NCBI RefSeq assembly: GCF_016464015.1
Contig: NZ_JACDXT010000034.1
Span: forward strand, 1 to 34,254
From: Psychrobacter sp. bablab_jr014
GTDB taxonomy: Bacteria; Pseudomonadota; Gammaproteobacteria; Pseudomonadales; Moraxellaceae
Length of the DNA stretch: 34,254 bases
Direction of reading: 5' to 3'
Part shown: positions 8,221 through 16,483 of the stretch, piece after piece
Layout: the number at the start of each line of letters is the position of its first letter
Numbering within the stretch: the first letter of the stretch is position 1
The notes under the pieces: generated by a model
The model's database searches: none
Told to the model about the DNA's origin: nothing
Seen by the model: only the letters and a program-made list of their open reading frames with translations
Translations under genes and position numbers: made by a program

Positions 8221-9033
8221 TCACGCTATAGGGTGTGCTACGTTGAACAGCTTGGCATTGTTATCAATCAAAATTTTCTTGACTAAATCATCATCGCCCA
8301 CAATCGATTTAAAAGTCGTAAGCGAGATGTCAAAGCTCATCTCATCGTGCTGGGTGTGCGGCCAATCGCTGCCCCAAATCAGACGCGCCTGCATACCGCG
8401 TGCGAGCAGTAACGCCAACGCGTCTTTGGCATTTTGCACGCCATTGTCTTTGCCCAAACGATAAAAGCCTGAGACCTTTACCCAGTGCTGCTGCGGACTG
8501 AGCATGTCCAGAAAGGCTTGATAATCCGCACTAGCGACGCCTGTTTCAGGGTCAAAACGGCCAAAGTGGTCAATCACCACATCCAGCGTGTATGCTGCTA
8601 ATGATGGCAGTAATTGCACCAAGTATTTGGGCGGCGCGTGTAGTTCAAGCTGCCAGCCTGTCTCGGTCACGCGCGCCAAAAACTGCTGCCATATTGTTTC
8701 GGTCAAATCAGGGCATGGTTTACCAAACAAGTTCAATCGCACGCCGACGATGCCTTGGTCTTTGAGCTTTTGCATAGCAGCGAGGCTCATACGCTCACTG
8801 ACCACCGCCACGCCTCTTAAGCGCTCAGGAAACTTGGCAATCGCGCCCAGCATATAGCTGTTGTCTTCGCCATAAAAACTTGGCTGAATCAGCACGCCAT
8901 GCGTAAACCCGTATCGGTCCAGCTCACGGATATAGTCCTCAGCGGTCACCGTGTGGTCGGGCGTGTAGCGCACGTCTTTGGCAAAAGGCGCTTGATGAGA
9001 AAAGACATGAGCATGAGTGTCAATGTAACGCAT
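8221..9033 (-). CDS. TIM-barrel amidohydrolase (COG3618 / LigI-like lactonase)
   Basis: A 270-residue metal-dependent hydrolase of the amidohydrolase superfamily, in the branch that includes 2-pyrone-4,6-dicarboxylate lactonase. It starts MRYIDTHAHVF with the first-strand HxH pair (His7, His9); other candidate active-site residues are His132 (ELHAPPK), His156 (VIDHFGRF) and Asp223 (WGSDWPH). Family-typical stretches include GVLIQPSFYGEDN and GVAVVSE. The substrate is unknown; a lactone or dicarboxylate-type compound is an inference from the family and from the MatC-type transporter upstream on the same strand. The ATG at 9033, with AAGAGA upstream, is preferred over a GTG at 9054. It lies about 125 bases after the transporter, with two hairpins in between. 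Confidence 0.87.
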   Translation of the reverse strand: MRYIDTHAHVFSHQAPFAKDVRYTPDHTVTAEDYIRELDRYGFTHGVLIQPSFYGEDNSYMLGAIAKFPERLRGVAVVSERMSLAAMQKLKDQGIVGVRLNLFGKPCPDLTETIWQQFLARVTETGWQLELHAPPKYLVQLLPSLAAYTLDVVIDHFGRFDPETGVASADYQAFLDMLSPQQHWVKVSGFYRLGKDNGVQNAKDALALLLARGMQARLIWGSDWPHTQHDEMSFDISLTTFKSIVGDDDLVKKILIDNNAKLFNVAHPIA

Positions 9034-9065
9034 AATGGGTCTCTTTTTATTCACTACCTGAGTTT

Positions 9066-9146
9066 AGCCGCAGACGGCTGTTTCAGTGTTATTTTTAATG
9101 GATCATGAAAACGACAACACGCGCAGGCATCCTAGCCTTACGCGTG
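9066..9146 (-). other. Two hairpins between transporter and amidohydrolase
   Basis: The spacer contains a nested hairpin at 9118-9146 (CACGCG/CGCGTG outside, AGGC/GCCT inside) and a smaller one at 9066-9079 (AGCCG/CGGCT, four-base loop). Neither is followed by a strong T-run on the minus strand. They may stabilise the upstream message or tune expression of the downstream gene. Confidence 0.35.
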
Positions 9147-9157
9147 CAGCTTTTGTC

Positions 9158-10447
9158 TTAGAAGAATATTTGAATCAAAATGGTCGCGAGCAAGCCTGCC
9201 CCTACACCAATCGGGACGGCTTTAAACAGCAAGGCATTTAATAGCTTGTCTTTATCAATATCGGCAGGCGATGAACCTAAAATCAAGCTGCCGCCTGAAG
9301 AGAACGGCGAGATAGACGAGCTTTGCGCGCCCACGATAATGCACACAAACAGCAGTAGCGGATTGAGTCCAGACGCCGCCGCCAAAGTCGGCACCATTGG
9401 GAACAGCGCAGGCGCAACCACACCCAGCGTACTGGCAAAGACCGACATAATCGCGCTGATAATAAATACCAAAACAGGTAGCATCCAAATCGGTACATTG
9501 GTGCTGAGCCACGTGGTCAGCTCATCAATCACCCCAGCCTGCACGCCAAGCGCAATCAGCATACCGACACCACAAATCATGATCAGGGTGTTCCAAGGTA
9601 CGAGGCGAATCACCGCCTTTTCGTCGCCGAGCTTCATCAGCAAACTGACGATGGCAAAGAAAATCGCAATAAAGCCAATATCAATACGCGCATTTAAAAA
9701 CTGAATCGCCTCAACATCAGGCAGCAACAGGTTCAAAATCGGCACGACCAGTACGATAGACATCATGATAAAAATAAGCATGATGGATTTTTTTTGCTTG
9801 GCGTTTAGCGGCTCAGGCAATTCGGCCTCAATCGCGGTATTGTTGCGGCGCATGTTAAACAAGCTGTACAGGCCAACGACCACCACAGGAATGATAAAGG
9901 TCGCGGCAAAAATTCCCGACGAGAAGCCAAACGCCATATCACTGGGCACGCCTGCGGTATCCATCAAACCACGGAAAATCACCCCACTCTGTGAGGTCAT
10001 AAAGTTGGCACCTGCCAGCGCACCGTAGTTGACCGCCAACGCCGCGATGACGACGTTCATTTTGGTCTTTTGGCACAAAAGTAGTGTCATTGGCGCCATG
10101 AAGGCCAGTACGGTGTAATAGCCTGCGCCCAAACCTGAAATCAGAGTCGCGACCATAAAAATTGCTAGCGGCAATAGCGCAGGAAAATTACGACAGCGGT
10201 AAATCAGCTGACCTGAGAGTTTCTCAAGCGCGCCGTTGGCTAAGGAAAAGTTGTAGAACAAGGTCACTGCGAGGATGATAAAGAAAATCTTAATCGGCCA
10301 CAGCGTAATGACTTCTGAGGCTTTTAGCCCCATGCCAAAACAGCCAATCAGATAAGAGAACACAATGGCAAAAAAGCCAATGTTAATTTTGGTTTTGTAG
10401 CCGAGCACAATCGAGATAATGATAGCGCCTAAGATATATAGTGTCAT
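9158..10447 (-). CDS. MatC-type dicarboxylate carrier (ion transporter superfamily)
   Basis: A 429-residue inner-membrane transporter with roughly a dozen hydrophobic segments. The N-terminus (TLYILGAIIISIVLGYKTK, then INIGFFAIVFSYLIG) matches the MatC N-terminal family of malonate/dicarboxylate carriers, and the C-terminal half has SISPFSSGGSLILGSS, resembling the substrate-binding loop of such carriers. The substrate is probably a small organic acid or dicarboxylate (inference). The start at 10447 has AAGGAG six bases upstream, preferred over a 31-residue longer frame. It is divergent from a GntR regulator, and an 11-bp-arm palindrome lies about 30 bases upstream of its start. The amidohydrolase downstream is on the same strand and is probably its metabolic partner. 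Confidence 0.85.
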   Translation of the reverse strand: MTLYILGAIIISIVLGYKTKINIGFFAIVFSYLIGCFGMGLKASEVITLWPIKIFFIILAVTLFYNFSLANGALEKLSGQLIYRCRNFPALLPLAIFMVATLISGLGAGYYTVLAFMAPMTLLLCQKTKMNVVIAALAVNYGALAGANFMTSQSGVIFRGLMDTAGVPSDMAFGFSSGIFAATFIIPVVVVGLYSLFNMRRNNTAIEAELPEPLNAKQKKSIMLIFIMMSIVLVVPILNLLLPDVEAIQFLNARIDIGFIAIFFAIVSLLMKLGDEKAVIRLVPWNTLIMICGVGMLIALGVQAGVIDELTTWLSTNVPIWMLPVLVFIISAIMSVFASTLGVVAPALFPMVPTLAAASGLNPLLLFVCIIVGAQSSSISPFSSGGSLILGSSPADIDKDKLLNALLFKAVPIGVGAGLLATILIQIFF

Positions 10448-10474
10448 GTCTGCTCCTTGACCTAGACTGAGCAA

Positions 10475-10502
10475 AAATTCATATAAACATATATATGAAT
10501 TT
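10475..10502. promoter_or_regulatory. Perfect 11-bp-arm inverted repeat, candidate GntR operator
   Basis: AAATTCATATA (10475-10485) and its exact complement TATATGAATTT (10492-10502) flank six bases. The repeat lies 28 bases before the transporter ATG and about 310 bases before the divergent GntR gene. Its symmetry and place fit an operator for the adjacent regulator. The rest of the 365-base divergent gap is A/T-rich and shows only weak promoter-like boxes. Confidence 0.55.
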
Positions 10503-10812
10503 AGCAGCCTATTAGAAGCCATAACCAACTGGCTTGTCAAACGCTTTTACACCTTTTATATAAATTGTTATCCGTTTCTTATTATTGATAATTTTTATTT
10601 TCTTACAATATCGGAGAGTCATTTTGTTTGATGGTGCACGTCCTACACTATCACTATAGTACAAATAAATAGTGGCAATAATAATCAAGAGTTGCTATAT
10701 AACCTCAGCCATACTAAGGTAAAATAGACCTTTGATAATTAAGAGTATCCGCGGCGCGACCTTCGTCCTCATGACTCTTATTTGCTGTACTTGATAATGG
10801 ATGACACGATAA

Positions 10813-11541
10813 ATGATGATGGACACACTTGATAAATTTAAAATGCCGCGCTACGAGCAAGTGCGCTGGTATATTCAGTCGCTGTTGGTAGACAATAAGT
10901 GGGATACCGAAACGGCGCTACCGACTGAACAAGAGCTGGCAACACGCTGTGAAGTATCGGTGGGTACGGTAAGAAAAGCGGTCGAGAAGCTGGTCGATGA
11001 TGGCGTATTGGTCAAGCAGCAAGGGCGCGGAACCTTTTTAAAACAGCCCAATTTTGAAAAATCATTGCTCAGGTTTTTTAAATTTCGTGACAAAAGCACG
11101 ATGTTTGAAACCCCTATTGGTATTGTAAAGGTGGTTGAGCCTGTCGACGCCATAGAGGACATCAATCAAAAGCTACAATTAAAGAAAAACCAGCCACTGC
11201 TGTATTTAGAGCGTGTGCGTGTGGTTGATGACAAGGTAGTATTGAGCGAGCGTATTTGGCTGCCGCGTCATATGTTTCGCGCGTTTAGTCATTTCACGCC
11301 CAGTGATTTTGGTAATTTTTTATACCCGTTTTATTATCAGCAATGTGGGCAGTTTGTGTCGTCCGCGACCGAGACGCTACTGTTTTTGAGTCATCACGTG
11401 GACAAATACTTGGGCAACAGCACTGACCAAAACTTGGTCAAAGTGTGCCGCGTCGCCAAAAACCTAAAAGGTGAACCGATTGAATACCGCGAGTCGTACG
11501 GCTTAGCAGAGAGCTTTAGTTACGAAATCAGCATTCATTAA
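10813..11541 (+). CDS. GntR-family (HutC/UTRA) transcriptional regulator
   Basis: A 242-residue DNA-binding regulator. The N-terminal winged helix (about residues 11-78) has the GntR pattern: PRYEQVRWYIQSLL, LPTEQELATRCEVSVGTVRK and LVKQQGRGTFLK. The C-terminal part (about 85-240) resembles a UTRA ligand-binding domain, with PLLYLERVRVVDDKVVLSER and a final EPIEYRESYG. It is divergent from the MatC-type transporter and amidohydrolase, so it probably represses or activates them in response to the transported compound or a derivative (inference). The start is uncertain: three consecutive ATG codons (10813, 10816, 10819) lack a clear ribosome binding site. The gene ends 9 bases from the convergent DUF3124 gene. 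Confidence 0.9.
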   Translation: MMMDTLDKFKMPRYEQVRWYIQSLLVDNKWDTETALPTEQELATRCEVSVGTVRKAVEKLVDDGVLVKQQGRGTFLKQPNFEKSLLRFFKFRDKSTMFETPIGIVKVVEPVDAIEDINQKLQLKKNQPLLYLERVRVVDDKVVLSERIWLPRHMFRAFSHFTPSDFGNFLYPFYYQQCGQFVSSATETLLFLSHHVDKYLGNSTDQNLVKVCRVAKNLKGEPIEYRESYGLAESFSYEISIH

Positions 11542-11550
11542 TTTAAGGCG

Positions 11551-12096
11551 TTAAGGCGTGTCAATAGGCGTGCCTTCGGTAGAAAACGCAAAACCTTTAT
11601 TGCTAAAGTTACCTATCATAACGGCCTCAATCACAGGCGCGACACTTTTATCTACGCCCTCAACGGTAATGATAAAGTTCGCGCCTGAGCCGCCTTTGTC
11701 CTCTTCTTTTTCGACAATGTAGTTGAGCGTCGCCATCGGTGGCAACTCAATAGTGCGATCCACGTAAGATTTAAGAAAGGTGCCATCGGTCGCGTAATAG
11801 TCGATTTTATTAATATACAGCGGTTTTTTGAGGTTGGTGTTACGCACGCTCAAAGTCGCGGCCAGCAGCACTTTACGATTGTCTTTATCGGTATAAATGT
11901 CTGAATAAATCGGCACATAAAAACTTTGACGGTAGCTAAAGTTACTGTCATCAATCTTTTCAGTCACTGCCAGCTCTTCAATGGGGTCTTGCTGATGATC
12001 TGAGAGCACGACATTGGGATCGCCCATCTTGGTGTCACAGCCTGTACATATTAGCGCCGCAGCGAGCCCAAGTAGTGATATGCGATATAAGTTCAT
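11551..12096 (-). CDS. DUF3124 lipoprotein
   Basis: A 181-residue predicted lipoprotein: a short lipoprotein signal (ISLLGLAAALICTGC) places the lipidated cysteine at residue 20. The mature part resembles DUF3124, with QSFYVPIYSDIYTDKDNRK, LAATLSVRNTN and a C-terminal FIITVEG segment. No function is known. The start has AGGAG five to six bases upstream. It is the last gene of a minus-strand set after ktrB and ktrA, 90 bases from ktrA, so it may be co-transcribed, but I see no functional link to potassium transport. Confidence 0.82.
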   Translation of the reverse strand: MNLYRISLLGLAAALICTGCDTKMGDPNVVLSDHQQDPIEELAVTEKIDDSNFSYRQSFYVPIYSDIYTDKDNRKVLLAATLSVRNTNLKKPLYINKIDYYATDGTFLKSYVDRTIELPPMATLNYIVEKEEDKGGSGANFIITVEGVDKSVAPVIEAVMIGNFSNKGFAFSTEGTPIDTP

Positions 12097-12186
12097 AATC
12101 TCTCCTGTGTCTGTCCCTGCCCGCCTTAGGGCGTCTCATCAATTGGCTCATTCAGATTTAGCGGTCTTCAACTGGCTAAATAATGC

Positions 12187-12888
12187 TTAATGAATACGCA
12201 CGCCCACACTGCGTAAGAACTGATTGATGTGTTTGTTCGCGCCATAGACCACCAAAATATCTTCTTCTTGCAAAATCTGTAGCGGCTGCGCCAAACCTTG
12301 AATATGCGGGCGGCTTTGGATACGTCCAAAGCTGTCCTCGTATTCTTCGTAGCGCATGGTGCTCATCAAGCGAATCTTAAAGCGTGGCTCAAGCTGTAGC
12401 TCACCCACCATCTTGCCGATCAGACTCTCAGGAATGCTAATCTCCACCATACTAAAGTGCTCACTCAGCTCGAACGAATCGACAAAATGATGCAGTGACA
12501 AACGCTTCGCCCAACGGCTCGCGGCTTCTTTTTCAGGATAAATGATGTCATCGACACCAATCGCTTGCAGCACTTTTTCATGCAAGGGGTTGATACTACG
12601 GCTGATTAGGCGCTTTGCCTTGAGCGTTTTGAACAGCGCGGACGCCATCACGTTTGCGCCTTGATTTTCCCCAATCGCAACAATCACAATATCGGTATCA
12701 ATAATCGGCAGACCATTGACCGTATGCTCGTCAGTCGCGTCCATACAGATGGTGTGCGAGATGACTTCCTTATAGGTGTCTACCTTTTGCATACTGCTAT
12801 CAACGGCAATCACTTCATGCCCTTGACTGGTCAGAGCCATCGACAGTGACGCGCCAAAATTTCCCAATCCCACGACGATATACTTCAT
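12187..12888 (-). CDS. ktrA: Potassium uptake regulatory subunit, KtrA/TrkA family
   Basis: A 233-residue cytoplasmic RCK protein that gates a KtrB/TrkH-type potassium channel by binding NAD(H) or ATP. The N-terminal Rossmann fold shows the nucleotide loop VVGLGNFGASL (residues 5-15), the acidic residue at the end of strand two in VIAVDSS, and DATDEH; the second half is an RCK C-terminal domain (VEISIPESLIGKMVGEL, then EDILVVYGANKHI). The single RCK unit, half the length of E. coli TrkA, points to the Ktr type. It follows the channel gene by about 80 bases on the same strand. Confidence 0.93.
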   Translation of the reverse strand: MKYIVVGLGNFGASLSMALTSQGHEVIAVDSSMQKVDTYKEVISHTICMDATDEHTVNGLPIIDTDIVIVAIGENQGANVMASALFKTLKAKRLISRSINPLHEKVLQAIGVDDIIYPEKEAASRWAKRLSLHHFVDSFELSEHFSMVEISIPESLIGKMVGELQLEPRFKIRLMSTMRYEEYEDSFGRIQSRPHIQGLAQPLQILQEEDILVVYGANKHINQFLRSVGVRIH

Positions 12889-12971
12889 AAACCCTCTGTT
12901 ATTATTGCGCGGCGAATGCCTTATTGTATGCCCATCACGCGCCTTTTGACATATATGAGGCGCGCCAAACC

Positions 12972-14732
12972 TCAGTTGATGGTAATCTCTTCGGCAGGAT
13001 AGCGGTAATTGCCTTGGCGCACGTCTTTTAATAGCGCGATAATGATGGTCAGCATACCGACCCGCCCAACGAACATAATCACCGATACCACGATTTTGCT
13101 AAAGCTAGACAGCTCACTGGTCAAGTTCAAACTCAGCCCCACTGTGCTGTACGCCGAAAAGCACTCAAACACCACTTTCATTAAATCCAACTCAGGCTGG
13201 TCGTAGCTAATCAAGGTTACGCCCGTACCGATGACCAAAAGCGACAGCCACATAATCGAAAACGCGCGACTGACCGACACCGAGGCAATCTCACGCTTAA
13301 ACACCTCAATACGCGTCTGTCCTTTAGCAAGACTCAAGGTATTTAATAATGCAATGGCAAAGGTGCTGGTCTTAATCCCGCCGCCCGTTGAGTTGGGGGA
13401 CGCACCAATCCACATCAAAAAGATGGTCAGCATAATGGTCGGGAATGCCAGCGCCGTCATATCAATGGTATTAAACCCTGCGGTACGCGGCGTGGCAGCA
13501 GTGAATAGCCCTGTCACCAGCTTGCCAATCACGCTATCATGGTCTGCAAGCACGCCGTGATATTCAAATATCATCACGCCAATCAAACCAATCAATAGCA
13601 GCGACCCTGAGGTAATCAAAGTGATACGGCTGTTTAAACTGAGTAGCCACGGCTGATACTGATAAGTTAAATCATTGCGATAAAAAAACTTACCTGCCGA
13701 GTGGCGCAAGTAACGCAGCAAATTGACCACAATCACAAAGCCCATGCCGCCAAACAAAAAGGTCGAAGCAATAATAAGCTGCAATGGATAATTAAAGCGC
13801 AGCGCATCGTCATATAGGCCCGCGCTAAAGGTTGAAAAGCCTGCATTACAAAAGGCCGACACCGCATGGAACGCCGCAAAAAATAAGCGCTCACCAAGCG
13901 TGGTGTTGGGCATATCATAAATGCTGATAAAAATAAGCGCCGCCGCCAGCGCCTCAATACCAAAGGTTACATACAGAATAGATTTGAGCGTCGTCACCAC
14001 ATCGCCAAGACGCGGCGAATGCGTCATCTCACCGATGCTGAGCTGGGTCTCATAACTGACCCCGCCCTTAAAAAAATAGCTAAAATAGGTCACAAAAGTC
14101 AAAATGCCCAAACCGCCAATCTGAATCAGCCCCATCAAAATAGCCTGCCCAAATCGCGTAAACTCGGTCGCGGTGTCAACCACAATCAGACCTGTCACAC
14201 AGACCGCGCTGGTCGCCGTAAATAGCGCATCGACAAAGGATAATGGCGCGGTGGTGGCATTCGGCATCATTAAAAGTAGCGCGCCACCAAAGATGACCGA
14301 CAAAAAACTCAAAATAAAAAACTGTGCGGGGTTTAAAAACGCACGGCTCAGATTAAAATCATTGTCCGATATCTCACGGATAAAGGTCACAAATACCGCA
14401 ATTTTAATGGCAATAAAGTCTCGGTTTTCGGTGTTGATACCTGACACCATAAAATCGACAAAGTGCAGCCCAAGCAGCACCAAAATCGCAATACTGGTAA
14501 CAAGGTCAAAAACCGCCACTTTAGTAAATTTTAACGGTTCAGACGCATTAATATAGCGCCCTGCCGTCGCCACAAACCCAAGCAAAATCACAGCCAAATA
14601 AAATAAGTGAAAGATGTTTTGCAGCAAGGTAGTCAGCACAAAGCCGCTATCAACGAGTGCGACCACCACGCCGATAACGCTAATAAACACCGTAAACTTA
14701 TTAAACAATCGATATGGAATGGTTACACGCAT
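12972..14732 (-). CDS. ktrB: Potassium uptake channel subunit, KtrB/TrkH family
   Basis: A membrane protein of about 586 residues in the TrkH/KtrB family. It has four pore-loop repeats with selectivity-filter segments such as SAVCVTGLIVVDT, SAFCNAGFSTFS, PRTAGFNTID and YSTVGLSLNL, and a glycine-rich FLMWIGASPNSTGGGIKTST. It carries potassium (usually with sodium) into the cell, gated by the KtrA protein encoded next. It is longer than a typical KtrB (about 450) because of an N-terminal extension with several extra hydrophobic segments, closer to TrkH-like proteins. The start is uncertain: the ATG at 14732 was chosen over an upstream GTG, and neither has a strong ribosome binding site. Confidence 0.9.
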   Translation of the reverse strand: MRVTIPYRLFNKFTVFISVIGVVVALVDSGFVLTTLLQNIFHLFYLAVILLGFVATAGRYINASEPLKFTKVAVFDLVTSIAILVLLGLHFVDFMVSGINTENRDFIAIKIAVFVTFIREISDNDFNLSRAFLNPAQFFILSFLSVIFGGALLLMMPNATTAPLSFVDALFTATSAVCVTGLIVVDTATEFTRFGQAILMGLIQIGGLGILTFVTYFSYFFKGGVSYETQLSIGEMTHSPRLGDVVTTLKSILYVTFGIEALAAALIFISIYDMPNTTLGERLFFAAFHAVSAFCNAGFSTFSAGLYDDALRFNYPLQLIIASTFLFGGMGFVIVVNLLRYLRHSAGKFFYRNDLTYQYQPWLLSLNSRITLITSGSLLLIGLIGVMIFEYHGVLADHDSVIGKLVTGLFTAATPRTAGFNTIDMTALAFPTIMLTIFLMWIGASPNSTGGGIKTSTFAIALLNTLSLAKGQTRIEVFKREIASVSVSRAFSIMWLSLLVIGTGVTLISYDQPELDLMKVVFECFSAYSTVGLSLNLTSELSSFSKIVVSVIMFVGRVGMLTIIIALLKDVRQGNYRYPAEEITIN

Positions 14733-14921
14733 AACCCACGCCCATTTAAGAGGAGAAAAAGAAGCACATAGAGACAGTAAGCGACCAATATCAATCACTT
14801 ACACTGTCCCTATCTTTGGTGAAAAAAACAGGAAAGCAATGCCGCATAATACAGGGTGCATAATACCACGCTTGTACGGCGTAAAAATAGCGCCAAGCAT
14901 GGCGAATGGTGCAATCGGCGA

Positions 14922-14950
14922 TTGAGTTTGCGCGTAAACTGGTTTATGAT
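14922..14950 (+). promoter_or_regulatory. Promoter of the aminotransferase gene
   Basis: TTGAGT (14922-14927), 17 bases, then TATGAT (14945-14950), followed after about 27 bases by the AAAGGA ribosome binding site and the start codon at 14990. The spacing is ideal for a sigma-70 promoter. Confidence 0.65.
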
Positions 14951-14989
14951 TTTTTGCTGCTTGACCCATTTTTTTCTAAAGGAACTCTC

Positions 14990-16189
14990 ATGTTTGACCG
15001 TATCGAGCATTATGCTGGTGACCCTATCCTAGGACTGGTCAGCCAGTTCAACGCTGACGAAAACCCAAATAAAGTCAATCTTGGTATTGGCGTCTATTAT
15101 GATGAAGACGGCAAAATGCCTGTTTTGGAATGCGTAAAGACCGCTGAAGAGCGTATTGCCAACCCAATCCAGCCGCGTCCATATTTGCCCATGCAGGGCC
15201 TAGCAGGTCATCGTAAAGGTTGCCAAGACTTGTTGTTCGGCGCGGATGCTACCGTCCTTCAAGAAAATCGCGTCGCGACCATCGCCACCATCGGCGGCTC
15301 AGGCGCACTCAAAGTCGGCGCTGAGTTTATCAATCAGTGGTTTCCAAATGCCGAATGCTACGTGAGCGACCCAACGTGGGGCAACCACATCGCTATCTTT
15401 GAAGGCTCAAACGTCACGGTCAAAAAATACCCGTACTACGACAAAGCCACCAACAGCGTGCGCTTTGATGACATGATTGCGTGTCTAAAAGGCCTTAACA
15501 AAAATGACGTCGTACTGCTGCATCCATGCTGCCACAACCCAACGGGCATGGACTTGACCCAAGCGCAGTGGGATGAAGTGCTTGACGTCATCAAAGCGGG
15601 CGAGCTGATTCCATTTATGGACATCGCCTATCAAGGCTTTGGCGAAGACATGGACACCGATGCCTACGCCATTCGTAAAGCCGTAGACATGGGTCTGCCC
15701 CTGTTTGTGAGCAACTCATTCTCTAAAAACCTATCGCTATACGGCGAGCGCGTTGGTGGCCTATCTGTCGTCTGCCCAACCGCTGAGGAAGCTGAGCGCG
15801 TCTTTGGTCAGCTAACCTTTGCTGTACGCCGCATCTACTCAAGCCCACCGTCACACGGCGGTCATGTGGTTGATATCGTCATGAATGACGACGCGCTACA
15901 CGAGCAGTGGGTTGGCGAAGTCTACGCCATGCGCGACCGTATCAAAGCGATGCGCGGCAAGCTACAAGCGGTATTAGAAGAAAAAGTACCGAACCAAAGC
16001 TTTGACTACCTAACTCGTCAAAACGGTATGTTCAGCTTCACAGGTCTGACGCCTGAACAAGTTGAACGCCTACGCGCCGAATACGGCATCTACATGGTGT
16101 CCAACTCGCGTATGTGTGTGGCGGGTCTCAACAGCGACAATATCGACTACATTGCCAACGCCATGGCAGCAGTACTACAAGACGCGTAA
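14990..16189 (+). CDS. tyrB: Aromatic amino acid / aspartate aminotransferase (PLP, class I)
   Basis: A 399-residue class I aminotransferase, full length. It transfers the amino group between glutamate and aromatic keto acids or oxaloacetate. The start MFDRIEHYAGDPILGL, then NLGIGVYYDEDGK, HPCCHNPTGMD (Asn183), DIAYQGFG (residues 211-218) and SNSFSKNLSLYGERVGG with the PLP lysine at residue 246 are all in place. The AspC/TyrB subfamilies are too similar to separate by eye, so the symbol is tentative. The ATG at 14990 is preferred to the upstream one because AAAGGA sits seven to eight bases before it and a good promoter overlaps the longer frame. A strong terminator follows. Confidence 0.92.
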   Translation: MFDRIEHYAGDPILGLVSQFNADENPNKVNLGIGVYYDEDGKMPVLECVKTAEERIANPIQPRPYLPMQGLAGHRKGCQDLLFGADATVLQENRVATIATIGGSGALKVGAEFINQWFPNAECYVSDPTWGNHIAIFEGSNVTVKKYPYYDKATNSVRFDDMIACLKGLNKNDVVLLHPCCHNPTGMDLTQAQWDEVLDVIKAGELIPFMDIAYQGFGEDMDTDAYAIRKAVDMGLPLFVSNSFSKNLSLYGERVGGLSVVCPTAEEAERVFGQLTFAVRRIYSSPPSHGGHVVDIVMNDDALHEQWVGEVYAMRDRIKAMRGKLQAVLEEKVPNQSFDYLTRQNGMFSFTGLTPEQVERLRAEYGIYMVSNSRMCVAGLNSDNIDYIANAMAAVLQDA

Positions 16190-16206
16190 GCGAGCGCTTC
16201 GTAAAT

Positions 16207-16241
16207 AAAAAAGCCGAGCGTTTTAAATGCTCGGCTTTTTT
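16207..16241. terminator. Bidirectional terminator after the aminotransferase
   Basis: Stem GCCGAGC/GCTCGGC (16213-16219 with 16229-16235) with a nine-base loop, preceded by six A and followed by six T. It lies about 20 bases after the aminotransferase stop and could act on both strands. Confidence 0.9.
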
Positions 16242-16401
16242 GTGGGTATTATCGTCAAATTAAACTAAAAGCGATATGCCGTCATAAATACACCTGATTA
16301 AACGGTATTTTTCGTAGCATCAAAATAAGCTGTCACAGCTCACGCAAACTTCATCACCGCTCAGGTGACTTGAGCCACGTTAAAAAATTGTATTCAATTT
16401 T

Positions 16402-16448
16402 AGCGGCGCAAGGAAAATCCTTTAAATAGGATTCTCAAAAGCGCCGCT
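16402..16448. repeat. Nested inverted repeat downstream of the exporter gene
   Basis: Perfect outer arms AGCGGCGC/GCGCCGCT (16402-16409 with 16441-16448) enclose a second pair AATCCT/AGGATT (16416-16421 with 16428-16433). It lies 35 bases after the exporter stop codon. On the minus strand it is followed by an A/T-rich tract ending in a T-run about 20 bases away, so it may be a second terminator or 3'-end stabiliser for the siderophore operon. Confidence 0.5.
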
Positions 16449-16483
16449 GTATTATATCGATAGCCTCGCATCTCAAGCTTTGA

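Noticed and set aside
10740..10780. A 7-bp inverted repeat (TAAGAGT/ACTCTTA) before the GntR gene
   Set aside because: Arms are short and 27 bases apart, so chance pairing is likely; the palindrome at 10475-10502 is much stronger.
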